A stretch of 64,000 nucleotides of DNA from Alphaproteobacteria bacterium (GTDB lineage Bacteria > Pseudomonadota > Alphaproteobacteria > Thalassobaculales > Thalassobaculaceae), in contig JAJEAR010000017.1 of NCBI GenBank assembly GCA_022822665.1, positions 57,443 to 121,442 on the forward strand, in the 5' to 3' direction. Positions 38,025-47,341 of this stretch are shown here, piece by piece. The stretch's first letter is position 1. Each line of letters starts with the position of its first letter. The notes under the pieces are model-generated. The model made no database searches. It was not told the origin of the DNA and saw only the letters and a program-made list of their open reading frames with translations. The translations under genes were made by a program, and so were the position numbers.

Positions 38025-40121
38025 TCACCCGTTGGCGGACTGGCATGGGGATGTGTCGGGCCCGGGTTCCGGTGGAACCGGTGTCCGGGGTCGGCGAAGC
38101 TGTGCCAGGACCTTGTCCCGCGGTCCTGCGGCGCCAACCCGGCCATCGACCATGATCAGGAGGTTGTCGAGCGCACGCAGAATGTTCTCCCTGTGCAGGA
38201 TCACGACCACGGTCACACCGCGTCGCTTGAGCTCGAGTATGGTGGCAGCAAGCGCCTGCTCGCCCTGTACGTCAAGGTTGGCGTTGGGTTCGTCGAGCAC
38301 CACGAGGCGGACCGGCCCGTAGAGTGCCCGGGCGAGGGCGACGCGCTGGACCTGTCCGCCGGACAGCAGCGCGCCACCCGGACCGACCTGGGTCTGGTAG
38401 CCGTGCGGCATGAACTTGATCATGCCGTCGACATTGGCAAGCCGGGCGGCGTCGAGCACATCGTCGCGGGTCCAGTCATCGGCGAATCTCGTGATGTTGT
38501 CACGGATTGTCCCGCTGAACAGCGACACGTCCTGCGGGAGGTAGCCGATATACCGGCCGATCTCGTGCCCGGGCCAGCTGTGCAGCTCGCGGCCGTCGGT
38601 AAGCGAGCGTCCGCCGAACCGGACGGTCCCGGTGGTGGGGCGGTCGATGCCGACAAGCAGGCGTGCGAGGCTTGACTTGCCCGACCCGGACCGCCCGAGA
38701 ATCCCCAGCGAACTCCCGGCCTTCAGCATGAAGGTGATATCGGACAGGATCGGCCGTTCCGCGGTGCGCGGATGGAAGTGGATCCCGTTGACCGAAATAG
38801 TCGGTTCGATGTCGGCGGATCCCGGAACCGCCACCGCGCCCGCTCCGGCTGTCGCCACCGCGGTCGACGACGCACCGTCGGAAGGTCCCGCCACCGTGCT
38901 CCCCGCCGGTGCCGACGCCGTCTCTCCGGCGCCGTTCGTCCCTTCGGCTTCAGACCCGGTCTTGACGGTGATCACGGGCCCGTCGTCCGCAGCCTTGTCC
39001 GACCGGATCTCACCGTCATCATCGCCTGCCGCTTCGGCCCCGGTCGCCCCGTTGCTCGCCGCCGTATCGGTTCCGGTCCCGTCCCGGAACGTGATACGGG
39101 GCTGGTGCGTGTCCGCGGGAATATCCTCCGGAAGGTCGGGAAACATGAGCCCGGCCCGCAGGGCCGCGGCGACCGTCCGGTAGTCTTCGAGCGCGGAGTG
39201 GGTTGCGGTCCAGCTGGTCACCAGGGACTGGACCGGCATCATGATCCGCCCGACGAGAATCACCGAAGCCATCATTGCGCCCTGTGACAGGCCGCTGGCC
39301 GGGTCGAGGACAAGCACCACGCTCACCGTCATGATGGCGATGATGGACGAAAGCTGCATGGTCCGTCCGATCGCGTTCATGACCCCGGAACGCCGTGCGT
39401 AGGCGCTGTAGTGATCGAGTGCCGCGTCGTTGTCCTCGCTCCAGCGCCGACCGAGGTCCCGCGCCATTCCCATGGCGTCGATGATGTCTGCATTGCGCAG
39501 CGTGACGTCGGTCTTTCGCATGGAGTCCGCGACCGCCGACTGGGCCTTGTCATTGAGGGGCGCGGTCAGCCAGCGGTTGGCGAGAGCGAGCAGCAGCAGC
39601 AGGACAGCGACCACGCTCGAGACCAGGCCGATCCACATGTTCAGGTAGAACAGGAAGGCGAGGAACAGCGGAACCCAGGGCAGGTCCAGCAGCAGGAAGA
39701 TCTGGTGGCCGGCGAGGAAGTGCCGGAGCGAGTTCATCCGCGCGAGCAGCTCGGTGTTGCGGGGGACGCCGCGCGCGCAGGCAAGCCGCAACGAGACCGC
39801 GAGCAGTTTCTCGCTGACGGCGCTGTCGATGAAGGCGCTGATGCGCACGAACAGGAAGGTCCGCGCCACCTCGATCAGCGCCTGCACCAGCAGCGCGCCC
39901 ATCGCGGTGCCGGCCAGGAAGGCGAGGGTGAACACGTTGCCGCCGCCACCGAGCACACGGTCGAACAGCGAAAACGTGTAGATCGGAATCACCAGGACCA
40001 GGACATTGACAAAGAAGCTGAAGACGACCGCGGTCGCAAACCCGTTCCGACAGGAGCCCAGCATCTCGCCAAGCGGATTGCCGCCATCGCCACCGTCGGA
40101 CGTGTCAGCCTGCACTGCCAT
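38025..40121 (-). CDS. Type I secretion ABC exporter with an inserted acidic linker (PrtD-like)
   Basis: Exporter half-transporter of 698 residues, PrtD-like. The membrane domain (residues 25-320) has about six spans. The ATPase domain starts near 440, with Walker A GRSGSGKSSL (476-485), signature LSGGQVQRVALAR and Walker B LVVLDEPNANLD. Between them, residues about 345-440 (DNA 38802-39089) form a low-complexity Ala/Gly/Asp/Thr-rich insert that standard PrtD exporters of about 570-600 residues lack. Upstream, the region to 40409 serves the divergent glycosyltransferase as well. Confidence 0.9.
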   Translation of the reverse strand: MAVQADTSDGGDGGNPLGEMLGSCRNGFATAVVFSFFVNVLVLVIPIYTFSLFDRVLGGGGNVFTLAFLAGTAMGALLVQALIEVARTFLFVRISAFIDSAVSEKLLAVSLRLACARGVPRNTELLARMNSLRHFLAGHQIFLLLDLPWVPLFLAFLFYLNMWIGLVSSVVAVLLLLLALANRWLTAPLNDKAQSAVADSMRKTDVTLRNADIIDAMGMARDLGRRWSEDNDAALDHYSAYARRSGVMNAIGRTMQLSSIIAIMTVSVVLVLDPASGLSQGAMMASVILVGRIMMPVQSLVTSWTATHSALEDYRTVAAALRAGLMFPDLPEDIPADTHQPRITFRDGTGTDTAASNGATGAEAAGDDDGEIRSDKAADDGPVITVKTGSEAEGTNGAGETASAPAGSTVAGPSDGASSTAVATAGAGAVAVPGSADIEPTISVNGIHFHPRTAERPILSDITFMLKAGSSLGILGRSGSGKSSLARLLVGIDRPTTGTVRFGGRSLTDGRELHSWPGHEIGRYIGYLPQDVSLFSGTIRDNITRFADDWTRDDVLDAARLANVDGMIKFMPHGYQTQVGPGGALLSGGQVQRVALARALYGPVRLVVLDEPNANLDVQGEQALAATILELKRRGVTVVVILHRENILRALDNLLIMVDGRVGAAGPRDKVLAQLRRPRTPVPPEPGPDTSPCQSANG

Positions 40122-40409
40122 CGCTCACCTTGCCGGCCTTCCCTGCATGCACCCGGTCGTCCCAAATGCAGTCCGGCCCGCCGCGGCTGCGGGGCGGGCC
40201 CGGCGAGCCGTTGGTGCATGGTTCTGCTGGTACCCCGGGTCGACAGGTTCTCCCCGTCGGGACGCGACTGACCGACGCGCCTGCGAAAATTGACGCTCCG
40301 CGACGATGGCCCTATGTAAGCGTTCCGGCAGGCAGTCGCAATCGATTTTCGATCCTGTCGCCGATCCGCCGGGAACGGCGGCCTGGTCTTCTCCGGGGCG
40401 GGATCAGCC

Positions 40410-41705
40410 GTGAACGTACTGTTTATCCACCAGAACATGCCGGGACAGTTCAAGCACCTCGCACCGGCCCTGGCCCGGGAGGCGTCCAACCGGGTCGCCT
40501 TCATCACCGCCGAGGGCTCCACGCCGCCACCGGAGAACGTGACCGTCGAGAGGTACCCGCGGCCCTCGACCGACCGGCAGGCGAGGGGAACCCACCCCTA
40601 CGTGACCCGGTTCGACCGCGCCGTGCGGTACGGCCAGGGAACCGTACGCGCGGCGTTGCGGTTGCGCGAGGCCGGGTTCGAGCCCGACGCCGTTGTCGTG
40701 CATACCGGCTGGGGCGAGGGACTGTTCCTGCGCGACCTGTACCCGGATGCGGGTATCCTCTCCTTCTGCGAGTTCTATTTTGACGGGCGCAGCGCCGACC
40801 AGAACTTCGATCCGCAGTTCCAGAACTCGCTGGACGACGTGTGCCGGATGCGGTTGAACAATACCGAAATGGCGATGAGCACCCAGGCGTCGAACTGGGG
40901 TATCACGCCGACCTGGTGGCAGTGGAGCCGGCACCCGGAATTCATGCGGCGCAAGATCTCGGTGATCCACGACGGGATCGACACCGACCATTGCACCCCG
41001 ATCGACAACCCGCGGATCGATCTGCCGAACGGCACGACGCTCACGCGTGACGACGAGGTCGTGACCTACGTGTCGCGCAACTTCGAGCCGTACCGGGGTT
41101 TCGAACCGTTCATGAAGAGCATCGCCACCATCCTCGAACGCCGCCCCCGGTCCAGGGTGCTGCTGGTCGGCGGGGATGACGTGAGCTACAGCAAGCGGGC
41201 GGCGGATGCCCGCACCTGGCGCGAGAGCATCCTGTCGAAAGTGCGATTCGACCCGACCCGGGTGGTCTTCCTGCACCGGTGTTCATACGAGGAACTGCGC
41301 AACGTGCTGTCGCTTTCGAGCGCGCACGTCTACCTCAGCTATCCTTTCGTGTTGTCCTGGTCGCTGCTCGAGGCCATGTCGCACGAATGCCTGGTCATCG
41401 GGTCACGCACCCCGCCGGTAATGGAGGTGATCGAGCATGGCGACAACGGCCTGCTCGTGGACTTCTTTTCGTCCGACCAGATCGCCGACGCGGTGGTGAA
41501 CGCGCTGGAGAACCCGGATGCCATGCGGCCCATCCGCGCCCGCGCGCGCGAGACCGTGCGGGCGCGTTATGACCTGAAGACCGTCTGTCTTCCCGCACAG
41601 GTCGACCTCATCACCCGTGTCGCCGAACACCGTTACCCGCCGCCGACCGAGGACGGCTGGTCATCGCTGCCCGCTGCCGAGGGCATGCCGCCGCGAATAC
41701 TCTGA
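40410..41705 (+). CDS. Glycosyltransferase family 4-like protein
   Basis: GT-B fold glycosyltransferase of 431 residues. It starts MNVLFIHQNMPGQFKHLAPAL and has the donor-site segment SYPFVLSWSLLEAMSHECLV with the EX7E-like pattern followed by GDNGLLVDFF. The start is GTG 40410. It is divergent from the type I secretion pair by 288 bp, so the two may share control, for example in surface polysaccharide or glycosylated exoprotein formation. That link is inference. Confidence 0.85.
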   Translation: MNVLFIHQNMPGQFKHLAPALAREASNRVAFITAEGSTPPPENVTVERYPRPSTDRQARGTHPYVTRFDRAVRYGQGTVRAALRLREAGFEPDAVVVHTGWGEGLFLRDLYPDAGILSFCEFYFDGRSADQNFDPQFQNSLDDVCRMRLNNTEMAMSTQASNWGITPTWWQWSRHPEFMRRKISVIHDGIDTDHCTPIDNPRIDLPNGTTLTRDDEVVTYVSRNFEPYRGFEPFMKSIATILERRPRSRVLLVGGDDVSYSKRAADARTWRESILSKVRFDPTRVVFLHRCSYEELRNVLSLSSAHVYLSYPFVLSWSLLEAMSHECLVIGSRTPPVMEVIEHGDNGLLVDFFSSDQIADAVVNALENPDAMRPIRARARETVRARYDLKTVCLPAQVDLITRVAEHRYPPPTEDGWSSLPAAEGMPPRIL

Positions 41706-41977
41706 TCCAGGACCACGGTATCGGCACGGGTTTGCGGGTGCCGGTGCGAACCAGCCCGTTCAGCTTCCTGCAAGACGACACCGAAACGCCATCGGCCCGC
41801 TTCCGTGGCCGTTCCGGGCGGGCTCCGGATCGCGTCCATGTTCGACCAGGCAGTGCCCGGGCGACGGGGCGGTGCGCAATGGCAGCCGTCTGCCTCGCGC
41901 CGGAGGACACCGCGGTGGCCAGGCGGTCGAGGACCCCCATGCCGACCTGCATGCCGGAAGGCAGGGAAAAGGCCGGG

Positions 41978-42466
41978 TCATCCGGCATGTGTCCGCGCCA
42001 TGGGGCTGCCCGCGACGCACGGTTTCGGTTTCGAGGAAACCGCGCACCCGTTCGCCACTCGATCAAATCCCGCGCGTGCCCACATATCCCCGTTGAGGGC
42101 GACCGGACAGTTTCGCATGTCGATCTCCATGCGAGCCGGGGCCGTGGCGCTCGGAAACTGTTCGCGATGGTGTTTGGTCCCGGCAATGGCCGTGCCCAGG
42201 TCGTTCGCGGCATGAAACAGGCCGCCAGTGCCGTCCGGAAACCGCCTGCCGTTCGGGTTCAGAAGGGTGAAGGTTGCCGTGATGACGGTCGTCCCGGGCC
42301 CGTTGATGCGATTCTCCGGCGGCACGAGCTCGATATCGCCGACCTCATCACGAAGCCGGGGGTCGGTGAGCGCATCCGGATCGACAATCGCTTCAGGGTC
42401 GTCCGAATCGGTCGCCCGCCCGAAGAGAAGAGCTGAATCGACGGAACCCGACCGGGGATTCACTAC
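41978..42466 (-). pseudogene. Decayed RES-domain (Xre-RES-type toxin) gene
   Basis: Residues resembling a RES toxin domain are read from about 42466 to 42080 on the minus strand: ALTDPRLRDEVGDIELVPPE, then LNPNGRRFPDGTGGLFHAA, AIAGTKHHREQF and PARMEIDMR. These match the core of RES-domain toxins, which degrade NAD+. The likely N-terminal piece (GRVPSIQLF) is in another frame near 42430, the C-terminal third is not recognisable, and no Xre-type antitoxin gene is seen upstream, so the gene is judged broken. The assignment rests on motif resemblance by eye. Confidence 0.5.
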
Positions 42467-44010
42467 CGTCCGCCCGTGATGGTTGCTCCGGCTGGTTCGA
42501 ACATGGGGCGGCGTACGGCTGACGGTCAACGACCTGCTGCGGCAGGACCGTACAACGGCCCGTCGATTGCGCGGGTCAGTGGATCGATTACGCACCGACC
42601 TCTCCTGCCCGGTCCCGGGCCGGGACGTCTGCGGAGAAGACGCGCTGTTCTGCGTGGTGGCCTTTGCCTGGACCGTATCGCGCGGTGGTGGGCGCAGCGC
42701 CGGCACGGCGGTCATCCGGGGTCTTTCGTGTGCGATGGCGCGCGCAATGTCTTCAGAACATTCGCACGGGTGCGGGGTTCTCGGTCGAATGCAGGGTGAC
42801 GAGCCCGGTGCGACAGTGGCGGCGCCCGAAGGTCAGGGGCTTCAGCCCGAAGACAGGCAGGCGCGCAAGGGAGGCGAACGGAAGCCAGGAGAGCCGCGGC
42901 TCCTCGGCAAGCAGGAGCAAGCCGGCGGCGCCGGAGCGAAGCACCGGTCCGGGGCGCTTGCCGGCGGGCTCCCGCCGCCGCTCGAGAAACGAGGCGAGCG
43001 AGGAGCCGTGCCGGCCGGCGCCCGTCCTTCCGGCATTCGCGCCCCATCGTCTCGCCGTTCATCGTCCACATCCCGTCCATTTTCCCCTCCCGGCAGACGT
43101 CGGGGACGCGCGCTCCATCCCGGGTACCGTCGGGACCGGCGGGCGTCCTTGCGGCCGGCGAGGCGACGAGTGCGGGTGGAAGCCAGGGAAGCATGCAGGC
43201 AGCCATCGCCCTGCTCGCCGACGACCGAAACGGACAGCGCGTTGCGCGCCCTTCGCGGGGCGTGCGGTCAAATCGGCAGCGCGCTCCGGCCGGCCGGCAG
43301 GGGCGATGCCGAAAACGGGCTGGCTATTCCGTCCCTGCCGCGATCGTCATTGCCGGCGTCGGCATACCGCAGTCAGGTGTCGTCATGCCGGCTGTCGCAT
43401 GCGGCGAGCCGGGACCCCGGTGCCTCCCGGGTGAGCGTCGGAAGGTGTTGCAATGACGCCGTCGGCATTCTCCCGGGGGGCTGCTCCCGTCGGGTCTGAA
43501 CCAGCAGGCGGACGCGTGGTCCGGTGCGCCGGGAGGATGCCGGAGCGAACAGGCCGGATCCACCGCGAAAGGGTCCCCGTCCGGTTTCTGAAGCCCGCGG
43601 CATGTCAGTGATTTCGCGCACGATTGGCTCACTGTCCCTGGCCACAAGGAGGCCGGGTCCCGGATCCGTTTCGCCGCAACCGCCGGATTGTGCGACCCCG
43701 GATGCGCCTGCGCAGGCTCAACGCGGCGTGGGCGAGTGTCCGGGCGTCGCCCAGCACAGGGTAAGCCCGATTCAGGGCAAGCGAACGACCGCCGCCCGGC
43801 CGGGGAAGGGGGCGTCCTCTCCGTCGCTTTATGGTCTTGCCACGTAGTCTATGTTGAACAGATGTATCTTTGTACCGGAGTGATGCACGCGGGCGGCAGG
43901 GACTTCGAGCTGGCCGAGATCGTATCGATCGAGATGCTGGCGGCCGACGAGCGAAGTAAGCGTTCGCTTTGGAAGGTGTGGCGGATGCCTTGCCGGAGAG
44001 GAGAGTGCCG
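42467..44010. other. Gene-poor stretch before recQ
   Basis: About 1.5 kb with no recognised gene. Open frames on both strands are compositionally odd (Arg/Pro/Gly-rich). A minus-strand frame at 42753-42944 gives a more protein-like translation (PRLSWLPFASLARLPVFGLK) but matches nothing I know. A plus-strand frame from ATG 43862 (MYLCTGVMHAGGRDFELAEI) is lower in GC and could be a small gene or remnant. A segment around 43840-43990 is relatively AT-rich and may hold the recQ promoter. Confidence 0.35.
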
Positions 44011-45975
44011 ATGCCTGTTGAAGGGACGCTCGAAGGGGCCGAGCCGCAGAAACAGTCGAGCCAACCGACCGGGCTGTCATTGGAGCAACCAGCGTGCGCG
44101 CCGGGCGAAGCGGACTGTCCGCCGGACGCGGCGCGCAGGGCGTTGCGGGAAGTCTTCGGCTTCGAGGACTTCCGTCCCGGCCAGGAGGCGGTGATCGAAG
44201 CCCTGCTCGGTGGGCACCACGCGCTCGCCGTGATGCCGACAGGTTCGGGCAAGTCGCTCTGCTTCCAGATCCCCGCCCTGGTCATGGACGGGCTCACGGT
44301 GGTGGTCTCTCCCCTGATCGCACTGATGCAGGATCAGGTCTCCGCACTCCGGCTGGCGGGTGTCGCGGCCGACTGCATCAATTCCGCGAAGGACAGGAGC
44401 GCCAACGTCGCGGCGTGGCGTCGGGCGGCGGCAGGCCGGACGCGGCTTCTCTACATGGCTCCGGAGCGGCTGATGACGGAGCGCATGCTGGCGGCACTCG
44501 CACGCTTGCCGGTCAGCCTGTTCGTCATCGATGAGGCCCACTGCATCTCGCAGTGGGGCCCGGCCTTCCGCCCGGAGTACCAGGACCTCTGCCGGTTGCG
44601 CGATATTTTCCCCGGCATCCCCATCGCGGCGCTGACGGCGACTGCCGACGAGGTGACGCGAAACGACATCGTGGACAAGCTGTTCGGTGGCCGGGCTGAA
44701 CAGTTTGTACTTGGCTTTGATCGTTCCAACATCAAGCTCGCGGTGGAGATGAAGCGTAACTGGAAGCGCCAGCTCGGGACGTTCATTGCGCATCACCGGG
44801 GCGAAAGCGGCATCGTTTACTGTTTGTCGCGCCGCAAGACCGAGGAGACCGCCGCAATGCTGGCGGCGGACGGAGTGCGCGCACTCCCCTATCACGCCGG
44901 CATGACAAAGGAAGATCGGGAAGCTCACCAGAACGCGTTCATGACCGAGCCGGGGGTGGTCATCGTTGCCACCATCGCGTTTGGAATGGGGATCGACAAG
45001 GCCGACGTGCGCTACGTCTTTCACGCCGATCTGCCGGGTAGCATCGAGGCATACTATCAGGAGCTTGGCCGCGCGGGCCGCGATGGCGATCCGGCCGAGG
45101 CGCACATGCTCTACGGCCTTGAAGACATCAGGATGCGGCGGCAGTTCATCGAGGACGAGGATTCGGAGCCGGACCGCAAGCGCCGGGAACACAGGCGCCT
45201 CGATGCCTTGCTGGGTTACTGCGAGGCACCGGCCTGCCGGCGCGTGACGCTGCTGGAGTATTTCGGGGAGCGGATCGGACGGTGTGGTAACTGCGACGTC
45301 TGCCTCGATCCGTCGGAGCTCGTCGATGGGACCGAGGACGCACGGAAGATCCTCTCCGCCGCCTACCGGTCGGGCCAACGCTTCGGGTCCGCGCACCTGA
45401 TCGACATCCTGCGGGGGACCAGAACGGACAAGATCGCACGCTTCGGTCATGACCGGTTTCCTACCTTCGGGGTGGGCGCGGAGCGTGGCAAGAACGAGTG
45501 GCGATCCCTGATCCGCCAGATGGTGGCAACAGGGTTCCTGCGAATCGATATCGGGGGGTACGGCGGGATCAGGATCACGGAGAAGGGGCGGGACCTGCTG
45601 CGCGGGGAGGGCGAATTCCTCTACCGCGCGAACACGGTCATCGTCCGCACTCCCGAGAATGTCCGGGCCCCCGCTGCGGCCGGCATCGATCCCGGTAAAC
45701 CGGCGTTGGCCGGCAGGGACACGGTGCTGCTTGATGCGCTCAAGGCGCTACGCCTGAAGATTGCGCGGGAGCGTCGCGTCCCGGCCTACGCCGTGTTCCC
45801 CGACCGGACGCTGATCGATTTGGTGCGCCACCGGCCGCGTACGACAGCAGAGTTCGCCCGGATCAACGGCGTGGGTGCGGTCAAGCTGAGGGAGTTTGCC
45901 GCACCGTTCCTGGCCGCCATCGCAGACACGCCGGCAGCGGATGACAGCGGAGCCTCCCACGCGGGGCAGTCGTAA
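44011..45975 (+). CDS. recQ: ATP-dependent DNA helicase RecQ
   Basis: RecQ helicase of 654 residues: helicase motifs MPTGSGKSLCFQIPAL (I), FVIDEAHCISQWGPAFRPEY (II) and QELGRAGRDG (VI), then the zinc-binding RQC region with CEAPACRR and CGNCDVCL, and a C-terminal HRDC domain (residues about 585-650). GGAGAGGAGAG precedes ATG 44011. An N-terminal extension of about 50 residues before the helicase core is unusual but acceptable. Its 3' end abuts an IS remnant. Confidence 0.95.
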   Translation: MPVEGTLEGAEPQKQSSQPTGLSLEQPACAPGEADCPPDAARRALREVFGFEDFRPGQEAVIEALLGGHHALAVMPTGSGKSLCFQIPALVMDGLTVVVSPLIALMQDQVSALRLAGVAADCINSAKDRSANVAAWRRAAAGRTRLLYMAPERLMTERMLAALARLPVSLFVIDEAHCISQWGPAFRPEYQDLCRLRDIFPGIPIAALTATADEVTRNDIVDKLFGGRAEQFVLGFDRSNIKLAVEMKRNWKRQLGTFIAHHRGESGIVYCLSRRKTEETAAMLAADGVRALPYHAGMTKEDREAHQNAFMTEPGVVIVATIAFGMGIDKADVRYVFHADLPGSIEAYYQELGRAGRDGDPAEAHMLYGLEDIRMRRQFIEDEDSEPDRKRREHRRLDALLGYCEAPACRRVTLLEYFGERIGRCGNCDVCLDPSELVDGTEDARKILSAAYRSGQRFGSAHLIDILRGTRTDKIARFGHDRFPTFGVGAERGKNEWRSLIRQMVATGFLRIDIGGYGGIRITEKGRDLLRGEGEFLYRANTVIVRTPENVRAPAAAGIDPGKPALAGRDTVLLDALKALRLKIARERRVPAYAVFPDRTLIDLVRHRPRTTAEFARINGVGAVKLREFAAPFLAAIADTPAADDSGASHAGQS

Positions 45976-45979
45976 CCCG

Positions 45980-46640
45980 CCGGATCGGGATCGTCGCGAC
46001 GTCGAGCCAGACGAACGACGTGCGGGGCTTCCGGCGCGGCGCCGGTCCCGAGCCTGTGACCACAACGGAAAACCACCGTAGTAGCGGTCGGCACGCATCA
46101 GCATGCCAGGCTCGAGATCCGGCACCAGCCGTTTCGCCTGTTCCATCTCTGGTTCGGACCACGGGCCGCCACACCAGGCCAGCGGCGCCCGGGCGCCATG
46201 TTCCATGAGCACCGGGAGCCGAAGCGTCGGAAAGCCCGCCTGACCGGGCGACGCGCCGGGCAGACCGAAGTGCCGGCGGTACGTCGCCTCCTCGTCCGCC
46301 ACCGACAGGCTCGACCCGTCGATCGCTATCAGACGATGGCTCCGGTACCAGGCGCCGGCCGTCGAGGGCGCCGCCAGAGGCCCCACGCAGGCCTCGCGCA
46401 CGCCGCAAACGGTTGCGGGCCCAGTCGTCTGTGCGCCCGGGAGATCGACGACTTGCCCGGGACCCGCACCGGAAGCTCCGGCGACACCCACCGTAACCCC
46501 GCCATCAGGCAGCGCAGGGCCTCACGCGCCGACGCCTGCCGGAACAGCGACATCGCGATCACGGAGTACACCATGACCTCCGCCCGCAACGCCCGGCGGC
46601 GAACGCTCTCTCGCTCCGGGCGACGAAGGGCCACCCGGAC
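45980..46640 (-). pseudogene. Remnant of an IS4-family transposase
   Basis: Two reading frames together spell an IS4-type transposase. The N-terminal domain reads in one frame from about 46634 to 46398 (ALRAEVMVYSVIAMSLFRQA, EALRCLMAGLRWV, VPGKSSISRAHRRLG). The DDE core continues in a second frame from 46401 to 46042 (RLIAIDGSSLSVAD, PTLRLPVLMEHGARAPLA, GMLMRADRYYGGFPLW), with the first two acidic residues visible. The third acidic part is not found before recQ. At least one frameshift and loss of both ends make it inactive; terminal inverted repeats were not seen. Confidence 0.7.
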
Positions 46641-47155
46641 CGCACCCTCTACGTGGCCGACCAGGACCGCATCACCTGCGCCGGTGGGACGGCGCCACCG
46701 GACATGATGCACGCCACGGTCGCCGGGCATCTCGGCGCGGACTTCGCGCGGCAAGTCGGCGATCGGTTCATGCATGCCGAAATGCGTTCCGCCGGCGAAC
46801 CGCCTCGCGGAGTGCCGCGGCACCGGCCCGCACGCCGTGCCGGCCGCCATGGAGGCCATGGAAAACCATGTCGCCGACACTCTGTCACGTGCCGATGCTG
46901 GCTGGACTGCCGGCTCGAGCACGCGCCAGCTGAACCGACAATACGGTGCCGCGTTGGACCGCGGCGCCGGGGCGTTCTGTCGCGGCATGTGCCTTGAGAA
47001 ATTCCCGCGAGCTGTTGCGTCGGACCGGTCTGCCCATCCCTGAAACCGCCAGTGCGACAGGTTTCTCCGGCGCTGCCCATTTTGCTACTGCCTGCCGGAA
47101 GCAATTCGGCGAAACACCGTCACCCCATCGCCTGGACGCGCGGCGCGGGAGTTGA
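46626..47155 (+). pseudogene. Remnant of a GlxA-family (AraC-type) transcriptional regulator
   Basis: Three successive frames give pieces of a GlxA-type regulator (DJ-1/PfpI-like domain plus AraC HTH). Near 46640-46810: LYVADQDRITCAGGTAPPDMM and ADFARQVGDRFMHAEMRSAG. Then a frame with AMEAMENHVADTLSRADAG. Then, at 46985-47130, ELLRRTGLPIPETASATGF and AHFATACRKQFGETPS, the second HTH of AraC proteins. The N-terminal 170 or so residues are gone. GlxA-type regulators commonly accompany glxBCD/mgsABC and betaine genes, so this may be the former regulator of the adjacent locus. Confidence 0.65.
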
Positions 47156-47172
47156 CCGCCCAGGGGTGGATG

Positions 47173-47191
47173 AAACCATTTGTGACCAATT
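47173..47191 (+). promoter_or_regulatory. Two phased ACCA(A/T)T elements before amt
   Basis: ACCATT at 47175 and ACCAAT at 47185 start exactly 10 bp apart, in the sequence AAACCATTTGTGACCAATT. The pair lies about 150 bp before the amt start. The same element recurs with the same step before gmaS, the GntR gene and tmoX/tmoW, suggesting one regulator for the locus. Confidence 0.55.
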
Positions 47192-47341
47192 CGGATCGTA
47201 TAGCCGCTAAATTTATTGAAGTATTCCACGGGAACCGCCATGCTTCTCTGGACTGAGCGGTCGTCGGCCGGGCGAAATTGGTTCGAACCGGTCCCACAGA
47301 CCGGCCTGAGCCAAGAGACAACCGTTTGGGGAGCCTGAGCC

